From Luscinia megarhynchos (lineage: Eukaryota > Chordata > Aves > Passeriformes > Turdidae), in contig CM067576.1 in NCBI GenBank assembly GCA_034336665.1, positions 11,585,385-11,649,384 on the forward strand: a DNA stretch of 64,000 nucleotides, in the 5' to 3' direction. The position numbers and the translations under genes are program-made. A model generated the notes under the pieces. The model saw only the letters and a list, made by a program, of their open reading frames with translations, did not search any database and was not told the origin of the DNA. Every line of letters starts with the position of its first letter. The first letter of the stretch is position 1. Below, one piece after another: positions 44,291 to 58,990 of the stretch.

Positions 44291-46828
44291 GGGAGGACAC
44301 TGCTGTCACCACAGCCAGGATGGGCTGGTCCCCCACTACAGCAGCCCCCCAGCAGCCCCAGGGCTTGGCTGCCTCCTGCTTCTCTCAGCAAGGAAAGCCC
44401 CTGGTGTGTTCCTCTTCCAGCACATGAGAGTGTCAGACCCGTGTCAGTGGGTTGCAAGAGTCCTGGGGGAGTCACAATTTTAGAAGTGGGTGGTAAAAAG
44501 CAGCTGCAAATGCTGCAAGAGCTGAAGAAGAAATGGAGAAGAGAGGACTGAGGTGTCAGCAGGAGGGGGTGAATGGCAAATGAATTTCTTGCTGGCCTTT
44601 GAGACCCTGCCTGTGGAGTGCTTATTGCGTGTGCAGCAACTAATTTACAAACAGTCAGTTCTTTTTTGTCATCAATTCAAATTCATATGGAGTAAAGTAA
44701 GTTATACTATCTGAGCAAAGCTCAATAATGAACCTGAATTTAAGGAAGCCAAGAGAGGCACTTTGCTAGACAGATTTATCCATTTAGACTGTGCTCAGTG
44801 TTAATTTAGCAACGACCACTGCCCTCAGAGGCACATACCTGACTTGAGTTGGAATCAACAAAACCTGCTAACTAATGAGCTGGGCTTGGGAGCTGCTCAT
44901 TTCTTCCCCAGTCTGTGCTGAAGTACTTAAAGCCAGGGACACCAAGCTGGGGAGTGGCTGTCAGCACTTTTCTCTAATTTACTGGAACCACTTTTCCTGC
45001 TGCTCAGCATTCATCTGTATTTTAAACTCACTGTTTGGCACCAGTGGAGAACGAATAACCAGCACCTCAGAGGAGAGTGGAATTATTCAGATTTGCAGGA
45101 GAGAGCAGATGGACAGGCTGTGATTGGGATGTGCTTTCATGAGATTTCTTCTTTAAAACAAAGCATTCCAAATGTATTGGTTTGTGACTGAATTGCAACT
45201 CAGAACAGCATTTTCTGGTATGGCATAACTAAAGTGTGATTCAAAGAGAAAACATGATATGCTGCTTACATTTTGGGGCTTTCTGGAGTTGAGAAATGCA
45301 GAGCAGGAAACCCTTCACACATGCACTAATTTCTGTACTACAGCCTTTTGGTTTACAACCTCCTGCCAGCACCTCGGGGCAAACAAGTTAACTGTGCCCC
45401 TTCTGTGGTCTCTAAGGAAAAAGTCCAGCTGAAGCTGCTGATTTTGATGTAGAATACAAAACAGAGCTATGTACAAAAGGACATATAATTGGTTTTATAT
45501 ATCTTCTAAATACCAAGGAACCTACAAAAGTCTATGTAAATATAGATTCAAAAAACCAAAATGGTATCCTAGCAAGGTCCTGAAAATATTTGTGTCAGTA
45601 GAAGGAGCAAATATTAGTTTCACTAACCTGTAAAGCAGAATGCTTCAACTGATAAACCCGTTTCTGTCAGTTTACTTCCTACATCTGAATTTTTTTCCAC
45701 ATGCTATAAATAATCATTCACAATGTACTTAAATTATTCTGTAAACAAACAGTAGAAGCAAAACCAGGATATTGTAATGACTAGAAGATTTATATTCAAA
45801 ATATGTACAATAAATTAAGTTGCCAGAACCAACTGGACAAACCAAATAGAGTGGTTCTTAAATCAGGGCCTTTCTAAAAATAATCTTCAATAATGTGAGG
45901 TATTAAGCAGAAAGGTGACCAGCAGTGCAGGAGATTGACTGTACATGGCACTTTTTTTGAAAGAAGAGAGATATTTAATTTCTACACTCAAACTTACTTG
46001 GAACAGAAACACTTTCTGGATTTTCTTTGTAAGGCAATATTTCAAACTGAAACACTGAAATTACAGGTTTAAATTATTAAGTTACACCACTATGAGGAGC
46101 ATTCTCGTAGGTGTTGCTGGCAATTTCACATCAGCATTTCAGTTTATGAGCTGCAGTTTGCTCTTTGCCTGAAGTAAACCCACAGGTTTATGTGCAAAGA
46201 TACCAGAGCTGAAGCTCTTTAATCACGGGCTGCTCTGGCTGTGTGTGGTACTTTACACATAAACCCCCTCTGTCCCCACAGGCTTCCAGAGAACAGATTG
46301 GGTTGTGGCAGGCAATGCTGTTCAGACAGTTTTACGAATCCCTGATAAAGACAGAATTACTACCAAACTAGTTCTCTAAGGAAGGGAAAAGATCAGGAAG
46401 ACTAGAAATTTATTTCAGGGTGCAGAATGGGTTATGATGAAGATGAGCAAGCTCTGCAGGCAGCTGGAATAGGCAGACCACTCTACAGCACTGCCTTCCT
46501 CACCTCTGCAGTAAAATTACCTGAAGTATAACTTCAGACAAAATAAAGCAGTCAAATACATAACCACTGGACAGGAAAGTTTGAAAACAAAGGATATACA
46601 GAATTATTTTCCTGTACAGCAAAAGATGAAATAGAAAGAGAGAAACCATGATCTTGTATTGTATCTTATGGCTACAAAGATGTTTTAAAGAATTGTGCTA
46701 GTAGGAAGTAGAAAAAAATGTATTGACTTCAAAACAATATTTGAGTGAGCAGCTTAATAAACATTTAGAGAGTCTGTCTTTTAAGGAAGTCATATTTATG
46801 TCACTGCAGTAACAGATGAGACATAAGG

Positions 46829-46924
46829 AATCACAGAATCACCAAGGTTGAAAGAGACCTTCAGGTTCATCTAATCCTGCCATCTACCACCATAATCATT
46901 CTTAAACTATATCCCCAAGTGCCT
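46829..46924 (-). mobile_element. CR1 LINE 3'-end fragment, antisense
   Basis: 'aatcacagaatcaccaaggt' and 'tgaaagagaccttcaggttc' represent the CR1 3' terminus with its ATTCT-type end repeats, reversed. The fragment runs to 'tatccccaagtgcc'. Confidence 0.75.
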
Positions 46925-47465
46925 TATAAAGTTTTACTGAAAATATTACCATTTGCTGTTACTGTGAAGGCTTTAGCTTTCATAAAAAATTCCCTAGTGG
47001 GTCTAATAGGACAACTTAAAGTTTCAATGCATGTCATTAAACTTTAACATGACAAGCTTTGACAAAAGAGAAACTGATTTTTAACGATCGCCTGAATATG
47101 AACATTTTTAATCCAGATTGCAAGAAAAGTCAAATAGAAACCAAACCAACACACACAAAATACCATGCAACCTGGAAAAATGACAGTAATTTCAGATAAA
47201 ATAATGTATTTCATAAGCTCTGGAACACGTGTCAAATTTTAAGTGATGAAAACTGGTAAACGCTGAAGGCCAAGAAAAATCTGACCAGATCATGGTACAA
47301 AGACAGTAAAGCAAAAGCCAGACTTTGTCTTTAAAAGTTACAGTCCAAGTAGTTGAGGCAAAGAGTGGTAGGTGAAAAAGACTGCTAAGCAAATGGCCTT
47401 GCCTTAAAACATGCTCATGAAATAGGAAAAGAAAACCCTGAGTTAAAATATATATTTATGGTGTA

Positions 47466-47557
47466 ATATAATAGGTGAAACCTGTTATAGTTAATAGGTG
47501 AAGTATAATGTTATAGTATATATCAAGTATTATGTTATATAATAGGTGAAACCTGTT
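47466..47557. repeat. 21-bp direct repeat, 71 bp apart, with a partial third copy
   Basis: ATATAATAGGTGAAACCTGTT occurs at 47466-47486 and 47537-47557; TTAATAGGTGAAG lies between them at about 47491-47503. The sequence is AT-rich and probably a decayed minisatellite. Within the unit, AGGTGAAACCT is close to a palindrome. Confidence 0.8.
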
Positions 47558-50111
47558 TGCTTGAGTTTTCAGCCAGAAAACTTCAGGAAATTATGTAGCA
47601 CACAATGTTACATTATGTAACACATAATACAATTTTCTGAGACTGTTTTAATAATATCTGATTAAGAAAACATTAAAACCATTAGTGTTGCACCTACAGA
47701 ATGAAAACCACTGCAGCCCTTCACAGAGGAAATGTCATTATTTTTAAATAATAAATAGCATAAGCTTATGCTTTGTAGATAGTCTGGAACATGTCCACTT
47801 GGTCATCTGGAAAGTTTTTTTATGTGTAGTAATATAAATATATAAAATATGTGTAATAGGTTCTGAACTATAGCATTAAAGTGGTTCTTAAATGTAATAT
47901 TTAAGGTAATTACATGGCCTGTAGAAAACTGGAATATTCAATAACTGAAGACGAGTGCACATCTAATGCTAATACAGATGGAATTGTGTGCTGAAGCTGC
48001 TTAGTTGATATAAATATCTTTTATGCAAAAATAAAGGTATATTTCCTGCAGCTCATTCATATATAACACTTGTGCTGCTCAATTTTTTACTAAAGTCAGG
48101 TGTGGAGTTTCTTAAAAGATAAACAGTAAATATCAATTTGGCTCTGGTGGGATAATTTGGATAATTAATCATAAATGTTATTTTTTGTGGAACTTGAGGA
48201 CATTCACAAATGTTTTTGCTTTCTATTTTTGCTATATATTCTTTTTTCTATTGTCCAAATATCATGGAAAGGGAGAGCTACTGGTGAAAACTTGGCATGC
48301 AAGGCCTGAGCCACTGGAATTTGGAAGCACAACTGATATTGCAGTGGTTTTTAAAGTGAAATTCACATAAATTCATGAGTTGGATGGAAGATTTTCAAGA
48401 AGCATTTAGAAATTCCTCGTGCTTTCTGGATTTCACAAGAGAAGTGATTTCTGATGCTATCAAATATTTTCCCAGTTCATCATAAAGCCATTGAAATGAC
48501 ACAGGGCTAGACAGCAATTGTGAACCTTTAGTTGTTTACAAGCAGCTGTCTAGAGCCATAGAACTGTTTGCTTCAAGCTCTCAGGGACACTCACATCTGC
48601 TTCTCTAGAACCTTTCACACCAGATGCCATTTAAAAAGATTTTAAATCCACACAGGGAAAGTAAGTTTATAAGGCAAGGAATTGTGAAATTGTCTCCAGA
48701 TCCTAAGAAACCAGTAAATCCAGTTTCTTTTGGAAAGCACTGAGCCCTTTTGATTGAGATGTCATTGCTTGACAGCTCTGTTTATACAGATATTTCATCA
48801 CTGATTTTTTTATCTTCCTAGATTTTTATAGAAGTAACAACATAGAGCCTGAAATACTGCAGAGAGAAATAAGAGAGTGTGCTAATACCAGTAAGCCAAG
48901 CTTGTAATTTGCCACACTGCAAATCAGCCCTTCTTCATTTAAATGAATTTAATACCGTCAACTGTAATGGTTAGAGATACAATGTAGATATTACAGTTCT
49001 ATTAACTGCTTCTGTTGTAATTATCTACATTATTTTTCATTTGCCAGCTTGCATACATTACTACATGAAAAGCCCTATAAACATTAGAAGTACAGAAATG
49101 AGAACTGAACAAAAGAATTTAATTCTGCTCAAGGAAATAGTATTACAATTTTGAAATTACAGGCTTGATTACTTTTGTTGCTTTATCAGAAGACTTCTTT
49201 TTGATTAACTCATGACATGGCCAGGAGGAGGCACAATAAAACATCCTGAACCAATTCCTGTCTCGGCTGTTTGAATGGGCATTTCCCTGTAACTAAGGCT
49301 TTTCCTGCAAATTCCTTATTTCATAAATAAAGATTTCACTCTTGTAACACTTTCATACTCTATACATACAACTGTGTCACAAAGTCCACCTAACACACTC
49401 TCAGTAGCACAGTCTCTGAAAGGTGAACTAGAAAGCAACAAGAGAGAAGCCACTAGATGCCCTCCTTCCCACAATCAAAGCATGTCAGGAAAAGGAAGCA
49501 GAAAGCAGAACATGCTTGCCTGAAAAGGCTGGTGATTCAGCCCAAATGTGAGAATGACAAGTATCTAAGAGATGTCAGATAATTAATGCCACTGCATTAA
49601 AAGCACTTTGTGTTAGCTTCCCACTCAGGGATCCTGTGATTCTGGGGGAAGGCTGGGGCAGGGGGAAGGAATACAAACCAAAACAGAGGTTGCTCACTTT
49701 CTGTACTGGCTGTCATTATCCCTCCCAGTGTCACCCACAGGAGGGAATATTTATGTGCATTTATCTTGGAAAACCTCAAGTTTGCATGTCTTGGCTGTGT
49801 CTGCACAAAACCCACCAGCAGTGTACCTGGATGATGCCAATGCTGCATGTGCAGACATGGAAAAGTTGTATTATGTTCTGAATCAAATAAGCAAGCCAAA
49901 ATACTGGAGTATGTTCAGATTCTTTTAGCAGAAGGGAGAATGTGTGAAATCAGTTATTTCAACTGGAATTTTCCAACTAGGAGCAAGACTGCTCTGAAAC
50001 AGCTATGACAGAAGTTAATCTGTTATTAATTGTGATCACTGTGTAGCAGCTACTTAGCCTTAAGGACTAACATCTGCCACTGTCCCTGGAAGGATGTAAC
50101 AGACATATACA

Positions 50112-50220
50112 TGTGGCACTTGGGGACACGGTTTAGTGGTGGCCTTGGCAGTGCTGGGGAATGGTTTGACTTGATGGTCTCAGAAATTTTTCCATCCTTA
50201 ACAATACTGTGATTCTATGC
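50112..50220 (+). mobile_element. CR1 LINE 3' end, sense
   Basis: 'gtggcacttggggacacggt', 'ttagtggtggccttggcagt', 'gacttgatggtctcag' and the terminal 'tactgtgattctatg' form the ordered CR1 3' terminus, ending in the ATTCTATG motif diagnostic of the family. Confidence 0.85.
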
Positions 50221-53200
50221 TTCCAAAATCAGGTATCAGGCCCTTCTCCCTGTTGCTTCACCAAACTTGGTTATGCCAAAATTATGCTTCTTTCAGAGTC
50301 TTTCCAGTTCAGATAAATTTTATATATATACACCATTGCTTTCATTTTTTTATCTAATAAAAATAATTTAAAACGTGCAATGAAACTGTGTAAAAAAAAG
50401 CAATCCAAAACTCCTCAAAAAGACAAAAATGAGAATTTGGAAAACAGTTTCAGGAACAGGCCTGACATTTGATAATTTCTCTTGCAAACTCTAAATGGGC
50501 AAAAACTCTTTATGACATTACTAGGTTTCTTTGGTACCACAGAGGAATAATTTAGTGACGAATTAGGCACATTTAAATGCAGCAAAATATCTATAGTTAT
50601 ACATAACCCCCATTTCTGTGCATTCTGATATATTGACAGTGACATTTAACCAGAGAAATATTTTCCAACCCTTTTTTATTGTGCTCATTTTTCAACAAGC
50701 TTGGAAGCTGGATAAATCATAGAAAGGGTCTGTGATTAGGTTATTAGACTGATGCTGCAGACACTGGAGCAGCACCACAGCACAAAGAAATGGGAGGTGC
50801 TTCCCATTCCCACAAGTAACACAGAAGCTGGATTTAGTAGTTAATGAAGTCAGTCCTAACATTTTCAAACTGCCTGGACGAGAAATAGCACCATGTGTAA
50901 ATTTCATAAAGTGGAATGTGGCTAAGAGTTAATAACAGCTGACAGTGTATTTACCTCACAAACCAGGCACATTTTCAGTGCCCTCACCTCCTTGCTTTCC
51001 TGCACATGATGGACCTGTGATCCCTCCAGCAGGGTGAGAAATAGATTCCAGACCAGGTACAAAGTAAGGCATATTTGCCATTGGCAAGGCAATGCCAGGT
51101 GCCAGCTGCCTCTCTGCTTTCTGTGCCTATGTCAGCTGTGTGCTGACACCAGTAAACTCACAAAACGTGTTTTCTGCTGGAGGCACTACACAGCTGACAT
51201 CAATAAAAGGTTCAATAAAAGCTTTTTCTTCAGTTTCAAATCCAGAGCTAATTAATACTTACACACTGTACCTTCTAGCCTCATCACAGATAAAATCCAG
51301 ACTGTCTGGATCCTATGCAGGATTGCACAGTATCTCAGTGCTTGCAATCAAAATATCCCATTCCAGCCCGGCAGATGCTTTAGTTGCCCCTCAGCAGCAG
51401 ACAAGATAATTTCCAGGACTTTTATAAACTTACATCGTGAGGCTTTCTCCCTTCACATCTCAGGTATACTTTCTGGAAATGTGACAAAATATTTACAGAA
51501 AAGGGTGCTCTGTTTGCTGTATTTTGCTGCCAGACAAGACTTGCTTCCCAAAATTAGTTTACCCAATTGAACCTCTGAGCAGCAGCAGGAATGAACCCCC
51601 TGACAGGATCAGTCAGCTTTGCTGAGAGCACATCTGAAAGCAGTGGAAGAGGAGCTGTGCACCCCGAATATCTGCAGATCCAGACACTCTGACGTGGCTG
51701 CAAGGACTAAAATTATCTGACCAAAGTCACCCCCTTTTCAGCTTGGCTCTCACTCAAGGAGCAGAAATATCCTTGCAGCAAAGAGCTGTGGGTTCAGCCA
51801 GAGACAACATGTTTACAAAGCACTGAATTAAGCTCTGTAAGGACCAGGAAAATAAAAATGGCCCATTGAAAGTAGAGCTTTACAAGCTAATTTAATAGGT
51901 TATTTTTGTTCCTGCCCTCATCAAGAACCTGAGGAATTTGATATAGAACAGTTGGTTTAGCTTTGGAGAATTCATGCACATTCACAGATAACATTACTTG
52001 ACAGGTATTACACCAATTTCCTAATCCATTCACATTATTCCTCTGAACAGTCCTCAGAAGGAACTAAATAAAGTAGGATTATTTCTTAAGGCTTAATACT
52101 GCTTAATATCTCTTTTGACATGTCTGGGACATGTAAATCACTATAAATTTCCTTCCAAAATTAAATGAGATCTACCGAAATTAAGTAAAGTGGAAATGGT
52201 AAAAATGTTCTGACATCAATTTCCAATTTATGCATAATAGTGCAGGTTTTTTTTTTTGCTGACAATTGTAAGAGAGAGCTCTAAATAAGGAATCTATGAA
52301 ATTGAAAACTTCCTTACCTGTGTAAATATTCAACTATATTGAGCACACTTGTCTCAATATTTTATTCACAAACCCCCTCCTGTAATTTTCATTTGAATTG
52401 ATATTCCTCAAAGATATTTACTTTGAATTTACACTCTTGCAATAGAGATGATAAAAAAAATGAGCAGCTACAAAATAAACTGCACGCTGCTGGTCAGGCT
52501 CCTTGTCCATGGCTGTAATGAAACTGCAGGTTTTTGTCACAGAACTGCAGAGGTTACTGTGCCTCAGAAAGAGACCTAAAGGGAACCTAAGGAGCTGTCT
52601 CTGAACTAACTCCAGGAGAGCACAAAAATGTTATTCAATGAGAGGAACAAAATTTTTGTTAGTGAATGCTTGAATACAGCCAAAAGATTGGCATTGAAGG
52701 GTTAAAGTACAGTGTTATTCCAGAGCAGTAAAAATCTCTGTGTGGCTCTAAAATCAAGGAAAAAAGAAAGTAGAGAGGATAAGATCACAGAATAAAAGGG
52801 CTCTGCTTTGGTAAAGACTTTGGTCTGGTACATATCCCCTAGTAATTTACATAAGTGACTTTTACACCTTATCATCTGATCATAACTTGGGGCCTTTGTT
52901 ATCTTGGTTGATACCAACAGCTGATCACTGAACTGTAGGATCATTTTGGTGTTGCTGCTCTGCTGTCATCCTGAGCCCACCTTAGCATTTAAAGGAAGCA
53001 ATGGGGCTCCACTGAAAGTCATGAGAGCATTTATCTTCTGGAGAAATGATGACATTTTACTGCCCAAGCTTTTTATGACACTCAGGTTATATTGCTTCAG
53101 TGTCTGCTTTTTATAGCTTTCTCCTCTAGCAAGAACTTGTGGTGTAAATGTGTATGAAATGTTTGTAAAGAAACACAAAGAGAGGAATCTGGAAGAGTAA

Positions 53201-54844
53201 AATTCTAGTCTGACTTACTTTAATCATCATATCTCATCAGGGGAACGTGTGCATTGTGTACATATAACAAATCTTAGCCTCTCTTGCAAATCAACCTTTG
53301 GTGAAGCAAAAATTCATCAGCTCTCTAATACCCAAGGTTTTAAAAGCTACTTGTTTGGTCTACTCTAGGAAGGCCATTTCTTAACTTTAACAAATTTGCT
53401 TTTGATAACTGTACCACTGAAAAATAAAAGTACCACAAAAAGATTCACAAATACATGTATGCAGTCATTTCAAAACAAGAAGGTCAAAATGCTTCACCAA
53501 AATGATTCATGTAAAGTTGTTTTATTGCCTTTTTCTTACCAATTTCTCTGACACAAAGGCCTATAAGCTGCTGAACATTACTGGGCAGCCTGGCCTCAGC
53601 CACTTTTTGAAAAAACTGCCAGAAGCAACTTTCATGTCATTGTTCATTAACACTTTGATCACATTAGCAAGGATTTGTTGGCAAGTGCTGGTGCAATAAA
53701 ATACATTTTAAATGCTTTGGGTGTAGAGTCTGCTGTGCCTAACCAGGCAGGCATTGCCCACTTTTGAAAAGCATTGCATGATTTACCCTCAGCCCAGGCA
53801 CTCTCTTTTGATTAAATCCCTCTCTCCTTGCTGCTGGGAAGGAGAATTGGCAGCAATGAAGCATCTTTAATATTCTGTGTAGCACACCTCTAGAGGTCTT
53901 GGAATACATAAGTTCAAATTTTGGTTTAAAAGCTCCCTAAATTTGATTTTACTTGGCTGCAAATGGGTAACCTGAAAATGAGCAAGTAAAATATTACAGC
54001 TGATGCAGAAAAAAATCAAATTTCCACCTGCCAGTACACTTCAGTCGAAGGTGAAGCTCAGTTGTGAGTCACTGGAGCCTTCCCACCTTGTCTCTGTAGA
54101 GCTGCCCCATTAATGGGTCTGTCACAGGTAACCCAGGGACTACGGGATACAGCAGCGGGGAAGTGACATAAAGTCACTTCAAATAAAGCTCTGCACACCT
54201 GCCAGATAGTTAAAATTTTTGGACAGTGCAAACAGTTCATGAAGTGAAGGGCAACCTGGTCCATAGGCCTAGGAGCAAGCCATTGTTTTCAGAAGGAATT
54301 AAATGTGTGAGTAACATGATTATTAACAATTAGCAGTGCTCCGACTGGTTTGTCTGAGCCTTGATGGTGTCACCAGTAAATGGAAGCACTTTGGACCAGA
54401 TTGTTTAGGTGCTCACTGGACTGCATTCACTCCAACACTTTCATGAGGATAGCCGGGCAAGCAGTGACATTTTGGTCTTTTCCAAGACTAGGAAGGGAAA
54501 AAGAAAAGCTTTGGCCATTAAAATGCCAGATTTCCCAAGCAGGCAGTTAGAACAATGAAAAGCAAGGCACATTTCATAACAACCCACATGCAAACAAAAC
54601 ACTTTGCCTCAAAAATTGATGACTACTGAAACCAATGTGTGGACATTTTTTCCAAAGTGGAGTATGTGCTGCAAGAAGAGCAACACCATTGACCTTAAGA
54701 AACTTTGAGGTGGAGCAAGGTTGTTAGCAGGATCACACCAGAAAAGTGCTGTTGAGGAACTGAAATCTTATCTCACACTTTCCTCACCTTATATAATCTC
54801 CTGGGTTGTGGCTACAGACATCCTCCTCAGAATTTAGAATTAAT

Positions 54845-55027
54845 CTCAGAATGTTTGGGTTGGAAGAGACCTTAAAGATCATCTTGTTCCACTCCCCTGC
54901 CATGGGCAGGGACACCTTCCTCTATCCCAGGATGCTCCAAATCTTGTCCAGCCTGGCCTTGGACACTGCCAGGGATCCAGGGGCAGCCACAGCCTCACCA
55001 CCCTCACAGGAAAAAATGTATTCCTCA
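54845..55027 (-). mobile_element. CR1 LINE 3'-end fragment, antisense
   Basis: 'ttgggttggaagagacctta', 'aagatcatcttgttccactc', 'ccctgccatgggcagggaca' and 'caccaccctcacaggaaaaa' are CR1 3' landmarks in antisense. This is the best-preserved copy in the window. Confidence 0.9.
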
Positions 55028-58000
55028 AACTTCATAAATTTCTGGAAAATGTGGTTATTTTATTCTTCTGCTACAATTTCTTCCTTTCCTTATGATGTTT
55101 CCTGGCTGGTTTTCCTATGGTTTTTGTAATGGAAGTGGTTGGAATGTATGGTTTTGTAAGGAAGCACTTGATAAGGACTTCTCTGTTTGTCTTATTTAAT
55201 GAATTTGAGAATTTGGGGTTTGCTCTGAAGAATAAATGAGTATTTTAAACTAACCAAGGCAGAACTTCAGTAGTTATGCACAGCAGAATTCAGAGATACT
55301 TGCCCAGACATCAGCTGGAAAACAAATCATGGCCTTACCTCTTTAAATATTTAAAATATTTGAATTTTTCTAACAATTTTGCTTTTGAGATGAGGAAGAT
55401 GCAGACATTCAACGATGTCCTCTTACCTCTGCCAGTCTGAGCAGGCTGTTTAGGGCTTGGTGATGAAGGGACCAGGCCCTGTGTCACCATTTGCAGTGAC
55501 AATGCAGAAGCAATGTCACAGTTTCTTTGCCACAGCTTCTAACACACCTCGTGCCTGGCTGCAGAGCTCTCCCTTCCCCACTCTGACTTTGCTATGATGA
55601 TGAAATACCACCAGGATTTATCCTGCTGGATCCTATAAGATTTCTTTGCCGCCTACTCTGCCAACATTTTGACAAGCTGGGCTAGGGAAAAAAGGCCATG
55701 TCCTGGATGGATATTTCTTCTTCAAATGTCATTATGGTTCATTTCCTTCTGCTGTAACCTTGTGGGGTGGTCACAGGTGAAGTAACAACGGCAGAATTGG
55801 AGGATTGCAGGAGGAAGTGGCTTTTAAATCTTTTCAAATAATCACAATTTCATAGGGCTCAGCCTATAAGACAGACTTGGTGAGGAAGTAGAAGACTGTG
55901 CCTGCTTTATAAAAGAGAAAATAAAATATTTATGAGATCTTCTTTCTCTCTTCTCCATTCTTAGCATTATGGGAGGCTTAGCCTGGATTTCTGACACCTT
56001 CACAGTTTGGGATGTTCAGATTAGGAATTTTTATTCACTGTAGCAGGAGCCTTCCATTCTCTGCACTCAGGAAGTTCTTCCACGGCTCCAAGGTTACAGC
56101 AACCTTTTCAGCCAATTTCTGAGGTGTGTTCTGATCCAGAGCACACTGCAGAAAAACCATCACAAACCAGTTTAAAGGCATTCTGGTAATGTGATTAAGG
56201 CACAGTAAGTGGGTGGTTGTTACATTGATTTTTCTTCAACCATTTCAATTTCAAGGAACACATGAAAGAGAATGCTAATTTTGTTGTTGCTGTTGTTTAC
56301 TTTTATAGCTCTCTGTACTACATAAACTCAAAGGAATGAAAATGTGCTGTATACTTTTCTCATGCTCAAATCTATCCAAATCCCAGAGGATGTTTAAAAG
56401 AAGACTTCAAAAATTGGAGGAGGGGATCTGTTGTTTCTCAACTATTTCCTCATCTCATATGCTCAAAGACATAACCTGATGTGAATTTGTGATGCATTTC
56501 AATTTGGGAACTCTTACTCATCAGGATTTATCGTTGCAGCTCATTTTCTGCTTGTGCCTCCTCAGGAAGACTGTAATTTTTTTTCATTGCAAATGGATTG
56601 CCTGGGATAAATACCTGACTCTTAGTTTGTAGGTAGGGAAGGTCAATAACAACCTTTATAGAATCTCTCCATAAAAGGTGACAATAAATAACAGTTTAAC
56701 CTCTAATCTATATTAACAGATTACCTTTATTTATTGTTTGACTTGTGCAGAGACAAAGACAGGTAATCCAAAAGGAGCAGCCACAACAGCAGGTAATGAC
56801 CTTCTTTTACAAGAATGAGCAAAACCCATTTCACTTCAGCATCATGCACGGGGCTATTTTGCAAAGAAACACTGTGTGTTAGTTGTTGAAACTTTTTCAT
56901 GCATTCCCAGAAACAAACTACACTATTCTGAATATTTTTTTCTCTGTGCAGTAAATAAAGTCTTTCATGTTGACAATGCTAATATTATATTTTAAAAGAT
57001 ATTTGCATTTGTGTTTTTTGTCATTTTTTATTGCATTTTATAAATCCCAGAGCAAAGACCCACTAAGCTCACTCTGAGAAAGCTTCATTTCTTGGGATAG
57101 CACCCTGCAGTGACACAGGTGATCAGGTGGGATTTCAGTGGGGGTCACTGGCTGGATCTGTGGGAACCTTATTCCAACCAGAATCGAGGGTAGGAGTTGG
57201 GAGTAAAAGTCAGGAAGGTTAATTTTAAGTGGCTTTTAAAATGGAATTATTTCATATGAATGGTTTTCAAGGGTGAATCTTCATAACGAAAAGTAATCTT
57301 AATGTATTTTAGTCCAACTAGTGCATTGAACTACTGGGTAATTGTGGGAAAGATGGGAAAGGGGAGCAATAAGATAATTTTATCAGTACTTGTAATTTTG
57401 GGATATAACAAGGCCACTATGACAGTTGGGGGTAGAATAAGAAATTACTAGCAAACATTATTTTTAAGTTATACACATGTTATGTTTTATCTAATATTTT
57501 CTAATATATGAAAAAATACATATAATTAAGTTGTTTTTTTCTTACTTTTATTTTCAGTGATGCACAAGACAGGTAGCTGGAAAGTGCTCTTCAACCTTAA
57601 ATTATGAACCTGGAAATAAGAAGCTAATTTTTAGTTACAGGAAAATATCTGCTGGCTATTTAATTTGTTCTTAAATTACATCCTCTTGGTTTAAGAACAC
57701 CTTAAAAGATTGTCCAATTCATTTTTTAGTCTCTTTTTTCACTAAGTGAAAGAATTGATTTCTAGATGATTTTTAAAGATTTTTTTTCTTCCTCTTCCTA
57801 CTTTATGAAGTCGTTTGTAACATCAAATGGCAAAAATCTCTTACATGAAGAAACTGAGGTGGCAGGTGAAGGATTATTAGAGTTGTAATTATGTGAGAGG
57901 GGTTTTTGAAAGCACTGAGTGTAAATGTAAATTCTAGGACAGTTTGCCTCGCTTTAGTGTAGGAAATATGAAAAGGAAGCCAAAATAGCTACGAAAACAG

Positions 58001-58964
58001 AAGATTTTAATTTTTTTTCAATTACTGAAGGAGTTTGATACCAGCTCTGTAAATTTACAGAGCATGTTTTTTCAACTTATACTGATTAATAAGAAATTGC
58101 AACAGATCTGCTCAGCACTGTGGGAAAGGTCAGTGGCAATTTTTGAAAAGATGGCCTTAGAAACACATTGGCCTTCCAAAACAGTCATCCAAAACTGCCA
58201 GTCTTATTTTCCTCCATTTTTGGCTTTGCAATTCAGCTTTCTGATTCTGCCATTTTTATTATGTGCATTGTTGTGTGGATCCATTCTATTAAATTCTGTT
58301 ACTTGGAACAATAAGGCTGAGCATGATTCAAATCCTGAATTAAATGCACATCTAGCAGCAGAAAATGGATTTAGTGGTATGATAGGATTTGCAATATAAA
58401 GATATTGCATTAAAGTTTAATTAAATAAAAGAATCTTGTAAGGACTGCCATTCAAGCTAGCATTGTATCTGTGACTAATTAAATGTGTGCATTATGAGAA
58501 CAGTGTGGATATCACATGCTGGTTCCTTTGGAAACAACATATAATATATATTTTTGCTCAATTTTGGATGAATGTTCACTCTGCAGAAATCAGATGTCCT
58601 TTTTTCCAGGATCAGCAATGCTGGTTTTGATATCACAAGTATTTAACATCGTGAAGACTTTCTCCTGAACAGATTTATTGCAGGACAATTGCATTATTTC
58701 TTTGAACTTCAAGACAGAAGAACAGATTTCAAATCATATCAGCAGCCAGATAAGTACAATCTTAATTGCAATATCGATATGGAGCAATTTTAAAGCTTTA
58801 TGGCTGTATAGTCTTTTGTGCTAACGTGTGGATCAGAGTAACACACAAAGGAGCTGGGCTACAGACCCAGAACAATATTCCTACATTTCTGTTCAGTAAT
58901 GATTCTTAGTTGCAGGAAAAAAAAAGAAGTTGCTATTTTCCTATTCTTTTAATGGAGTAAGGGC

Positions 58965-58990
58965 TTTTTTTTTTTTTTTTTTTTTTTTTT
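58965..58990. repeat. Poly-T tract, 26 bp
   Basis: Twenty-six uninterrupted T residues followed by a GGTTTTATTTCG-type T-rich stretch. It could be a mononucleotide repeat or the reversed poly-A tail of a retrocopy, but no recognisable retrocopy body adjoins it. Confidence 0.9.

Noticed and set aside
49597..49899. Overlapping open frames on both strands near 49.6-49.9 kb
   Set aside because: Equal-length frames in opposite directions with no motif; chance is the simpler explanation.
58064..58399. 111-codon open frame
   Set aside because: Hydrophobic stretches come from T-rich sequence. No homology is recognised and no splice-site-flanked exon structure supports it.
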